Assembly (NCBI GenBank): GCA_029964075.1
Contig: CM057147.1
Span: 11,987,513-12,051,512 of the forward strand
Direction of reading: 5' to 3'
Source: Patiria pectinifera
Lineage: Eukaryota > Echinodermata > Asteroidea > Valvatida > Asterinidae
DNA: 64,000 nt
Under the pieces are notes generated by a model. It did not search any database, was not told the origin of the DNA, and saw nothing but the letters and a program-made list of their open reading frames with translations. The translations under genes and the position numbers were made by a program. Of the stretch, positions 57,028-64,000 are shown piece by piece; within the stretch, counting starts at the first letter, position 1, and every line of letters starts with the position of its first letter.

Positions 57028-57735
57028 TCACTCCGGTAGGTTGTACTTGTTGGCGTCCACTGGCTTCATGTATTTGTGGGTCGTCGCCTCTTCGTGGACC
57101 AACTGACCATCAATGTACGTCTTCTTGAAGACCCTCTCCTCCACAATGGCGACCTTCATGCGCTTGGCTGGGGGCTCGTCTGGTTCAGATCCAGCCTGGG
57201 TGATTGGACTTAATGGCGGCATAGATGGGGAACCTGGCGATGGGGGGTCTTGATCTGCTCTCATCCTGCTCAGGAGGGACCTCGGCTTGCCGCTGATCCG
57301 GATGATGGGGGAACTTCTTCCAACTAAGGGGGAAATGGGACACGGGGACAGGGTGATCACTGCCGCCCCCTTTGGGCTTACTGCTCCTGTTGGGCTCGCT
57401 GGTGGCCGACCTACCGCCGCAGGAATCGGGGCCTCTACTTGCGGCCCACGCTTCCACTTCCCGGCCAGCAATCTCCTATCAATTGCCACCGGCATGCTGA
57501 TTCTTTCTTGCCCCTGCTGTCCTTCAACCAGCTCTTTCCTGATCTCAGCGAACTCCGCCATATTCTCTGGATGGCAAAACTTGTAGTGCCTCCGAAGGTT
57601 GTCCCGGCGCCTATCTCTGTAACTGCAACTCCTGCAGCTAAAAAACAATGGAGGGCCGTGGAGTAGTCTTAGGTGCCGCCAGAGACCTGACTTCGAATTG
57701 AACGTTGCCTGGCACTGGTAACAACTCTGCGGCAT
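57028..57735 (-). CDS. Retrotransposon accessory protein with two C2H2 zinc fingers, 235 aa
   Basis: Intact ORF between pol and the 3' LTR, in sense with the element. Finger 1 is C5-x2-C8-x12-H21-x4-H26 (CYQCQATFNSKSGLWRHLRL), finger 2 is C34-x2-C37-x12-H50-x4-H55 (CRSCSYRDRRRDNLRRHYKF). Both have normal spacing. A Pro/Ser-rich linker (about 85-185, with SPKG, SPCPISP, SPGSPSMPPLSP) leads to KRMKV, a possible nuclear signal, and a charged C-terminus ending NKYNLPE. It starts at the first ATG after a strong splice acceptor. DNA or RNA binding is inferred from the fingers; the role in the element is unknown. It occupies the slot where env-carrying relatives have env, but has no signal peptide or membrane segment. 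Confidence 0.82.
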   Translation of the reverse strand: MPQSCYQCQATFNSKSGLWRHLRLLHGPPLFFSCRSCSYRDRRRDNLRRHYKFCHPENMAEFAEIRKELVEGQQGQERISMPVAIDRRLLAGKWKRGPQVEAPIPAAVGRPPASPTGAVSPKGAAVITLSPCPISPLVGRSSPIIRISGKPRSLLSRMRADQDPPSPGSPSMPPLSPITQAGSEPDEPPAKRMKVAIVEERVFKKTYIDGQLVHEEATTHKYMKPVDANKYNLPE

Positions 57736-57744
57736 GCTTGATTT

Positions 57745-57775
57745 CTATCAACAAAACACACAAACAAAACCATTT
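57745..57775 (-). promoter_or_regulatory. Likely splice acceptor for the zinc-finger ORF
   Basis: Minus strand: TTTTGTTTGTGTGTTTTGTTGATAG directly precedes the exon that begins AAATCAAGCATGCCGC, with the ORF's ATG ten bases in. The pyrimidine/T-rich run and AG fit a 3' splice site, as used for downstream genes in some LTR elements. A matching donor in the leader (for example AAG|GTTAGAG near 63608) is only a guess. Confidence 0.5.
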
Positions 57776-58725
57776 GGTTAGTGACACACTTGACCGGGTG
57801 ACTAACCTAACTATCGGTATCGGGCGGGAAGTCTGCGTTCCCTCAGGGGATTTCTTCTTCGAATTTCCCTTGGGCTTCCTACAACAACCTCCCCTTCCCC
57901 ACTACTGCTAGGATCAAAATTGTGTGCCTCAGGAGGCTCAACACTCATTTGTTCCTTTTGACCAGTAGACATGGCATCTTGAACCTCGGTCACCGGTTCT
58001 CCAACCAACGGTTCTTCATTCACCCTTTCGCCAACATCAACTGGATCAGAAACTTCTACTGGCTCCGCCATTATTGGTTCCTCCACCACTTCGTGGCTAA
58101 CTTCAGTGCAATCAGAAATTTCTTCTGGATTCACTAGTTGTTCCTCAGCCATGTCAGGCTCATATTTCCACGGTTTTAGGTTCTCACCAGTGTATGGCTT
58201 GAGCCTATCCCCGTGGACAATAGAAGCCTTACCGCCAGGCTTCATCTGGATCCGGTAGGTGACGTCGGAGAGTCTCTTTACCACCAAGTAGGGTCCTACC
58301 CATCGAAGTTCGAGCTTCTGGGATCTCCCCTTTTTTTTTAGCTTTGTTGTACAACCAGGCGAACTGGCCTTGCTTTAGGCCTTCGCCGTGTACCCTCCGA
58401 TCGTAATCTCGCTTCTGGTTCCTGGCACTCTGCCTTAGGCACTCTCTGGCCCTGCCATGAGCCTCTTGCAGATTCTGCCGCAACCTCTGAGCGAAATCTG
58501 TCGCTGTTGTGTCCTCTACTGCAGGACCCTCAACCAGCAAATCGACTGGGAGCCTGGTCTCCCTCCCAAGCATCATCATGTTTGGAGACTCGCCAGTTGA
58601 CTCTTGGGGAGTGCACCGGTAAGCATAACATGCATACGGTAAACACTCATCCCAGTCACGCTGTCTCCTCCTTGGTTCAAGCATCACGGCGACCATGTTG
58701 GCCAATGTCCTGTTGAAGCGTTCAA

Positions 58726-59676
58726 CTATTCCACCATTCCATCGGACTTGGGGTTGTACGCTGTGGTCCTCGTTTTGGAAATCCCCAGGACCTTACCAAT
58801 CTCACTAAACACGGCCGACTCGAAGTTTGTCCCCTGATCGGAATGCAATTCCAAGGGAATGCCAAACCGACAGACAAACTCACTGACAAACTTGTTCGCC
58901 ACCGTCTCTGCCTTAGCATCAGGCAGAGCGTACGCCTCCATCCATTTGGAGCAGTAGTCACCGACTACCATAACCCAGATGTTGCCACTGTCGCTCCGGG
59001 GCAGTGGCCCCAGCAAGTCCACGGCCACCCTCTCCATGGGCTCGCCCACCAAGTACTGTTGGAGCGGAGAAACTCTCCTCTTTATAGGAGATTTCCGCCT
59101 GCCACACAGCTCACAACGTCTTATGAATGACCTCACGTTCGCGGTCATTCCCGTCCAATAGTATCGGAACTTGACTTTGGCCAAAGTCTTCTTGACCCCA
59201 AGATGGCCACTAGTCCGACCACCATGGAGCTCTTGAAGTACGACCTCTCTCAATCCCCGAGGAAGTACCAATCGCCACCTAGACAACTTCCCGTCGTCGG
59301 ACTCCCAGTTCCTATAAAGGACACCGTCCCGCACCTCCAGCTGATCCCACAAGGACCAGAGGGTCTTGTGCGCCGAGGAGGCGGCCGACACAGTCTCCCA
59401 ACTGGGACGACTGCACGACTCCTTCTTTGCCCTAACAAGCCAACCAATACTAGGATCACTTAGTTGTGCCTCTCTGACTACACTCCTAGGCAAATGTGGT
59501 TGGGCAAAGATGCCCCTCACACTCGCCTCAGGAATTGGAAAGTCAGAGCCAACCTCATGGTGACCCTCACCAACCTCATCGGTGTTGGTAACTTTGGCAT
59601 CGTCCGATGCCTCGACACCCTCCGGCGCTTCATCAGCGTCGGAACGACCACATTGCTTGCAGGCCTTCCGGGACAA
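58726..59676 (-). pseudogene. Integrase core fragment of the gypsy element
   Basis: A 316-aa frame carrying the N-terminal zinc region (two His in HGGRTSGHLG, two Cys in CELC) and the catalytic core with Asp residues in VDLLG and HSDQGTNF. The third acidic residue falls near the end, where the 8-bp duplication near 58735 cuts the frame. The rest of the integrase continues in the frame at 58229-58705 (RDWDECLPYACYAYRCTPQE). N-terminally it also includes a Lys/Cys segment that ends the RNase H region. Confidence 0.75.
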
Positions 59677-59725
59677 CCCGTCAGCATTTCCATGCTTACG
59701 CCCAGGCCTGTGTTAAATTGTCAGA

Positions 59726-60937
59726 TCATACTCGCTGATCACTTCGTGCCACCTCGCAAGCTCGAAGTAAAACCTTCTGACCATACAAGTACTGTCTAAA
59801 CTTCTTGAGGTAGACAACTACCGCTAGCAGTTCACGTCGAGTGACACAATAGTTCCTCTCTGCCTTGCTGAGTTTACGGCTCGCAAAGGCGAGGACCTTC
59901 TCCTGCCCCTCATGGACCTGAGACAAAACTGCCCCTATTCCATCTCCACTAGCATCGGTATCGATGATGTAGTCACTGTCTGGAACGGGATATGCCAAAA
60001 CAGGTGCGGTCTGCAACCTCTGTTTCAACTCTTCGAATGCCTGCTGACAAGCATCCGTCCAGTGAAACTCTCGTGACTTTTCAGTCAACGCATGCAGAGG
60101 TGAAGCTACCTCGGCAAACCGCCTAATAAACTTCCGATAATAGGAAGCGAGGCCTAAAAAGCTTCGAACTTCCTTGACGCACTTAGGTGTTGGCCATTCG
60201 GCCACGGCCCGAACCTTCTCAGGATCGGTAGCCACACCTTCAGATGACACAATATGTCCCAAGTAGCCTACTGATCTCTGAAATAAGAAGCACTTACTAG
60301 GCTTCAACTTCAGACCAGCTTGCCTCAACCTGGAGAGAACGACTTTCAGTCGCTCAATCTCCTCTCTCACAGTCTTGCCAAATACAATGACATCATCCAG
60401 ATAAATGAGCAGAATCTCCCACTGGAGACCCGCCATCACCTTCTCCATCAACCTTTCAAACGTCGCAGGGGCGTTGCAAAGACCAAAAAGCATGCAACGC
60501 CACCTATACAACCCATTACGAACCACGAAAGTGGATTTCTGGCTGGCGTCCTCGTCTAAGGCCACCTGCCAGTATCCCGACGCTAAATCAAGCGTCGAAA
60601 ACCACTCTGCACCGGTCAAAGCATCTAGTGTCTCGTCGATACGAGGGACAGGGTAAGCATCTTTAATTGTTACCCTATTCAAACCTCGATAGTCGACACA
60701 AAACCGTTTAGTCCCGTCCTTCTTTCGGACTAACACAACATTTGCAGCCCAGGGACTATCGGACGGTTCGATAACCCCTCGCTTCTGCAAATCCCCAATC
60801 TGCCTCATTATTTCCTCCTGATTACACAGGGGATGGCGCCGGGGCCTCTCCTTGATAGGTCCCGCATCGCCAGTACGGATGTGATGCTTTACCGCACCAG
60901 TCCGCCCTATGTCACCATTACCAGAAGAAAAAAACAT
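59726..60937 (-). pseudogene. Reverse transcriptase and RNase H fragment of the gypsy element
   Basis: 403-aa frame covering the whole palm/fingers (WAANVVLVRKKDGTKRFCVD, FSTLDLASGYWQVALDEDAS, LFGLCNAPATFERLMEKVM, LLIYLDDVIVFG). RNase H is present to KFRQYLYGQKVLLR; after that about 20 family-typical residues are missing and a stop follows in the rejoined frame. The deletion removes the TDH-type catalytic region of RNase H. Confidence 0.82.
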
Positions 60938-61772
60938 CCTGAAATTCCATCAGACACGACTTCACCTCGGCATGATACTCCTCAGGGAGGTTGACCTTAC
61001 TCCGGTCATACAAATCATGCAGGTGATTGGGCAGGTCTCCATAGACCTCACACCCATGACCCTTATCAGGCAGAACTACGGCATCACCCTCGACTGCCGC
61101 AATTGTGCCTACGGTTGTCCCCCTCTTGACAACCCGTTTCTCCTCCCCCGGATTGAATATCCGCAAGGGGAGACCCTCGGCCGTTGGCTTCACCAGCGAC
61201 CGGCCTAAAAGTAGGCCTCGCTCAGCCAACTCGCCACCACCTTCTACAGGTTCGATGATTGCCAACTGTTCCCCTGCCTCACAGGCAGTCACCTACCTCA
61301 CCAGGTACGACAACCTCATGGCCAGCTGGAATCTCGGTTGTTTCGGCCACCGACACCCGGCCAACGAACGGCTCTCCTGCACCACTTGTGCACTTCATCC
61401 GTTCTCCGTTTAACCTCAACTCAAGGCTTTGGAAATCTAAGTTACCTCCAGTAGGTAACAAGAAATCCATGCCTAAAATGCCGTCATACTTGACATGAGC
61501 AAAAATGACACGAACTGGGTAAGACTTACCCAACTGTATATCCACCCAAGCAGCGCCCATCACAGCCAGTGGGCTCCCGTCAACCTGCTGAATGCTGGAC
61601 TCTTCCGATTCCAGCACCGGCCTCTGTTCCTTGGCAATTCTGTGGTAAACTCGACTACTAACTAGTGTGTCGGTCGACCCTGAATCAACTAGGAACCTAC
61701 ACTTCGCTCCCCTCACAACACCATTAACAAACAACCCATACCTAGGCCGAGTTCCACCGCTTGGCCGAGTGC

Positions 61773-63284
61773 CTACTGGCTCTCTGCCTTCTGGACCTCG
61801 CCTCTTACTGGCTTTGTTTGTTCCTGACTCTTGCCCTCGCTTGGACCCTCGGAAATGCCCAGCCTGCCCGCGGGCCCACCGGTCGGCTGGCTGGCGTTTC
61901 CCTGTGCCCATCTCTCCTTACGAGGTTTGGTGCATTCCCGTTTGAAATGACCAACCTCACCACAATTGAAACATTTGAACACCCCCGGCGTTTTCCTTTC
62001 AGGCTTTGGTGAATGCCTCTGAGGAAACCTCGCCTTATCACCCTGAACTAGACCTTGCTTGGTGAGCCCTGTCAGAAGCTCAACCACTTGGTCTATCTTC
62101 TTTGTCTGCAAACCAGCACTTTCTTCTAGCTTTAGAAGACGCCTCTCAGTGTCTGAATCCACTGCTCTTGCAAACTTAACAGGTTTGCCTTCGGCCCTCC
62201 TCTCGCTCTCGACTTTCTCAAAATTTTCGGTCTCAAGGGCAGCACGTATAGCTTCGTCCAATGTCTTTGGGCGATCGCGATATACGCCTTCCCTAACGAC
62301 CTGACTAGACACCGCATCGACAAAATGGTTCTTCCCCAGGCGCTCCCGTGCCTCGTCGGGGATTTCGGGGTAGGCCTTCAACGTTAAATCGCGGATTGCC
62401 TGGCCCAACTCCTGAAGAGTTTCTTTAGGCGCCTGACGTCGGTGCCTCAACTCCACCAAATAATTTTCGGCCTGTCGTCCAGGACCGAATCTCTTCGACA
62501 ACACCTTCACAAGTTCACTATAAGTGAACTTCTTCGACCCATCGCCGAGAATACGGAGTGCCTCACCCTGGAGACAAGCAGCCGAAAATTCGGTCGCTTG
62601 CTCCTCACTCCACTGATTCACCTGCTTACACGCCTCAAAGTGGCGGTAATAATCGTTCCACAGAACCTTACCATTATACCGGTCGGGGGTAATTGTAGGC
62701 CTGCGAGGCCTACCACCGTGAGGTTTACCACCCACCTCATCACCCACCAACCGTGACTCCCTTTTAAGTGGCCATGGGCCCACTCCAGGTGAGTCAACCT
62801 CATCGACAACCTTGTTGGCTTTCCCCACAGCGGGACTAGTTGCAAAACTCAGCAACTCACTGTGTAGAACTCGCTCCTTTTTAGCACAATCATCCTTATG
62901 GTCCAAGAAGGGATTGGTGCAAGGGCTACGCGTGGGAATAGACCTCATAGGTGTACTCTCAGCGCGTCTTGCCTCCCTAGTTACCAAATCAGGTGACGCA
63001 CCAACACAGGAACGCTTTGTTGCCTCTGAGGCATACCCGGAGGTATTCTCAGGCAACTTCCAACTAATCTCGGAATCAACCTCGACCAAAGGTGTAGCCC
63101 TACTCTCAGGGGTACCCTCACTCACAAACTTTGGCTGTGCCCCTTTCTTGACAGCCTCTAACTCCGAAGAAAGACGAGCTCTCTCCCATTTCAACCACTG
63201 AACCTCCATTCTTGAGCGGTTAAGCTCATCATGGACAGAACCTTTGTCCCCCTCAACCGAGGAGACACCACCGCCCTTACTCAT
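61773..63284 (-). CDS. Ty3/gypsy Gag polyprotein, 503 aa
   Basis: Structural protein for particle assembly and RNA packaging. N-terminal charged, coiled-coil-prone segment (NRSRMEVQWLKWERARLSSE, residues about 20-45), a long hydrophilic region, then the capsid-type core (RYNGKVLWNDYYRHFEACKQ, AACLQGEALRILGD, LVELRHRRQAPKETLQELGQ, about 195-360). One zinc knuckle CFNCGEVGHFKREC at about residues 438-451 is followed by a basic tail. The frame is intact. Its ATG overlaps the stop of the upstream small ORF as ATGA (63281-63284). It overlaps pro-pol in the -1 frame. Confidence 0.88.
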   Translation of the reverse strand: MSKGGGVSSVEGDKGSVHDELNRSRMEVQWLKWERARLSSELEAVKKGAQPKFVSEGTPESRATPLVEVDSEISWKLPENTSGYASEATKRSCVGASPDLVTREARRAESTPMRSIPTRSPCTNPFLDHKDDCAKKERVLHSELLSFATSPAVGKANKVVDEVDSPGVGPWPLKRESRLVGDEVGGKPHGGRPRRPTITPDRYNGKVLWNDYYRHFEACKQVNQWSEEQATEFSAACLQGEALRILGDGSKKFTYSELVKVLSKRFGPGRQAENYLVELRHRRQAPKETLQELGQAIRDLTLKAYPEIPDEARERLGKNHFVDAVSSQVVREGVYRDRPKTLDEAIRAALETENFEKVESERRAEGKPVKFARAVDSDTERRLLKLEESAGLQTKKIDQVVELLTGLTKQGLVQGDKARFPQRHSPKPERKTPGVFKCFNCGEVGHFKRECTKPRKERWAQGNASQPTGGPAGRLGISEGPSEGKSQEQTKPVRGEVQKAESQ

Positions 63285-63595
63285 ACTGACGTTTCCTCCT
63301 GACTAGGGAACTCAGTCTCCACCAGACTCACTACACTTGGCCACTGACCACTCGGCGATAACGGTACCTCACCAGTAAACTCAGGCTGCGGGACTACTTG
63401 TCCAGGGCCTCCCGAATTTACCAAAACCTGCGTACCGATTACCACCCGGTGAATTCTTAACAGGATCGGCAGTTGCTGTCTCACAGTATGTCGCAAAGAT
63501 CGCAACTCCGCTCGAATCCCCAACAGAATCCACACACCAACCAACAATACTACAAACAAAACAATACCCAAACCAGTAACGACCCAGGTTAGCAT
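63281..63595 (-). CDS. Small membrane protein ORF upstream of gag, 104 aa
   Basis: Sense ORF in the leader between the primer site and gag. Residues 1-28 (MLTWVVTGLGIVLFVVLLVG then VWILLGIR) form a strong hydrophobic segment, a signal anchor, followed by a basic stretch (ELRSLRHTVRQQLPILLRIH) and a Pro/Ser/Gly-rich acidic tail ending FPSQEETSV. The stop TGA overlaps the gag ATG as ATGA, suggesting coupled termination-reinitiation. I know of no standard gypsy gene at this position. A chance ORF is possible, but the amphipathic layout, first-ATG position and exact overlap argue for a gene. Confidence 0.58.
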   Translation of the reverse strand: MLTWVVTGLGIVLFVVLLVGVWILLGIRAELRSLRHTVRQQLPILLRIHRVVIGTQVLVNSGGPGQVVPQPEFTGEVPLSPSGQWPSVVSLVETEFPSQEETSV

Positions 63596-63739
63596 AACCC
63601 TCTAACCTTGTTACCAATTATCCTCACAGTGTACCTCACTGAGGTCCACTCATTAACCAACGGAAAAATCAACTGCTCTTTATTTCTCTTTATTACAAGT
63701 TCACAACTTACAACAATTGAATTTATACAATCACAAAAG

Positions 63740-63757
63740 ATCCCACTTCTGACACCA
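63740..63757 (-). promoter_or_regulatory. Primer binding site matching tRNA-Leu
   Basis: Minus strand TGGTGTCAGAAGTGGGAT, two bases inside the 5' LTR. It is complementary to the 3' end ATCCCACTTCTGACA plus CCA typical of animal tRNA-Leu genes, 18 bases in total. Priming by tRNA-Leu is inferred from that match. Confidence 0.75.
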
Positions 63758-63759
63758 TT

Positions 63760-64000
63760 TGTGGCGAAACCGACCCCTGACACTATTTGTGGCGGAACCG
63801 GTGAATGGCAGAACCCAGGGGGGACTGGTCTTCTTTATCCCAGGACTCTAGCCAACTCCTATTATCCCACAAAAATATTTATTAACCTTGCGCAAGGATG
63901 AGCGGTTACCCTGACGCAAGGGGGGATATAGTTAACGAACGGCGGACTAAGCCTAGGGGCAGTTCGTTTGGTGGAAATATACCACCGTTTTGTGATTGCT
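63760..64000 (-). repeat. 5' LTR, partial, cut by the window edge
   Basis: Identical over all 241 visible bases to 54947-55187. By comparison with the 3' LTR it should extend about 1.2 kb further right. In the minus orientation this is the end of the 5' LTR next to the primer site. Confidence 0.9.

Larger units (their letters stand above)
57811..61950 (-). pseudogene. Ty3/gypsy pol, protease to integrase, disrupted
   Basis: Recognisable in order. Protease at about 61279-61911: LVDSGSTDTLVSSRVYHRIA, YDGILGMDFLLPTGGNLDFQ. RT at 59726-60937: VRKKDGTKRFCVDYRGLNRV, YLDD active site, FLGLASYYRKFIRRFAE. RNase H: DTDASGDGIGAVLSQ. Integrase at 58726-59676: the HHCC zinc region HGGRTSGHLG..CELCGRRK, the first Asp in AVDLLGPLPR, the second in HSDQGTNFESAVF. 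C-terminal region at 58229-58705 and 57811-58287 (GDRLKPYTGEN). Lesions: frame change near 61290; a run of seven T near 60930; an RNase H deletion plus a TAA stop near 59730; an 8-bp tandem duplication near 58735; and an A-run length change near 58335. Gag and pol overlap, pol being in the -1 frame relative to gag, which implies frameshift expression in intact relatives. Confidence 0.85.
54947..64000 (-). mobile_element. Ty3/gypsy LTR retrotransposon with two additional ORFs, right end outside the window
   Basis: Read on the minus strand: 5' LTR (63760 and beyond), a tRNA-Leu-type primer site, a small membrane ORF, gag, protease-RT-RNase H-integrase (damaged), a C2H2 zinc-finger ORF, a noncoding tail, and the 3' LTR (56401-54947). 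The RT-RNase H-integrase order defines Ty3/gypsy. The visible LTR portions (241 bp) are identical. No envelope-like gene is present: the protein after pol is a zinc-finger protein. The element lies in the same interval as the plus-strand cysteine-rich gene, in antisense orientation to it. Confidence 0.88.

Noticed and set aside
54947-64000. Endogenous retrovirus with envelope
   Set aside because: The ORF after integrase encodes zinc fingers, not a signal-peptide-bearing, membrane-spanning envelope; the only membrane segment is in the small ORF before gag.

Overview
This is a metazoan nuclear window: small exons with GT/AG borders, long introns, and very high transposon density. TTAGGG-type units occur in one interstitial block. 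The mix of elements (an L1-like LINE, a second LINE, Ty3/gypsy, BEL/Pao, hAT, Harbinger-like and 9-bp-TSD MITEs) and the lipid-transfer gene suggest a marine invertebrate, perhaps a deuterostome such as an echinoderm. That placement is inference; nothing here fixes the species.

Region 1 (37-29289, minus strand) is the 5' part of a large lipid transfer protein gene of the vitellogenin/apolipoprotein B/MTP superfamily. I found eleven exons. Ten of them (22181 down to 37) join with matching codon phases; the signal-peptide exon at 29026-29289 needs at least one more exon that I did not locate. The gene runs off the left edge. Its introns hold three MITEs with 9-bp target duplications or similar (4985-5655, 9401-9974, 10373-11222), two Harbinger-like MITEs (4009-4337, 26968-27334), a tandemly duplicated dispersed repeat (about 15996-19560), CRE-rich tandem repeats and an internally deleted BEL/Pao element (about 23074-26560).

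Region 2 (about 29290-42870) has no gene I can support. It is nested mobile DNA: a composite insertion with GAGGCC-rich ends (32556-34807) carrying another MITE, a 654-bp element with 25-bp inverted ends and a 4-bp target duplication (35094-35747), and a second copy of the dispersed repeat (about 35873-39145) interrupted by a hAT-type element (38056-38964).

Region 3 (42871-48197) is a complete L1-like non-LTR retrotransposon with two intact ORFs, a poly(A) tail and a perfect 14-bp target duplication. It sits inside an inverted copy of the dispersed repeat. It is followed by a broken LINE of a different clade on the minus strand (about 49019-52200).

Region 4 (53644-54463, plus strand) holds the first two coding exons of a secreted cysteine-rich protein gene, with phase-compatible splice sites.

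Region 5 (54947 to beyond 64000, minus strand) is a Ty3/gypsy retrotransposon lying downstream of those exons, probably in an intron of that gene. It has the standard gag, protease, RT, RNase H and integrase, plus two extra sense ORFs: a 104-aa single-pass membrane protein overlapping the gag start by ATGA, and an intact 235-aa protein with two C2H2 zinc fingers between pol and the 3' LTR. The visible LTR parts are identical, yet pol carries several lesions. This extra-gene architecture is the strongest candidate for something undescribed.
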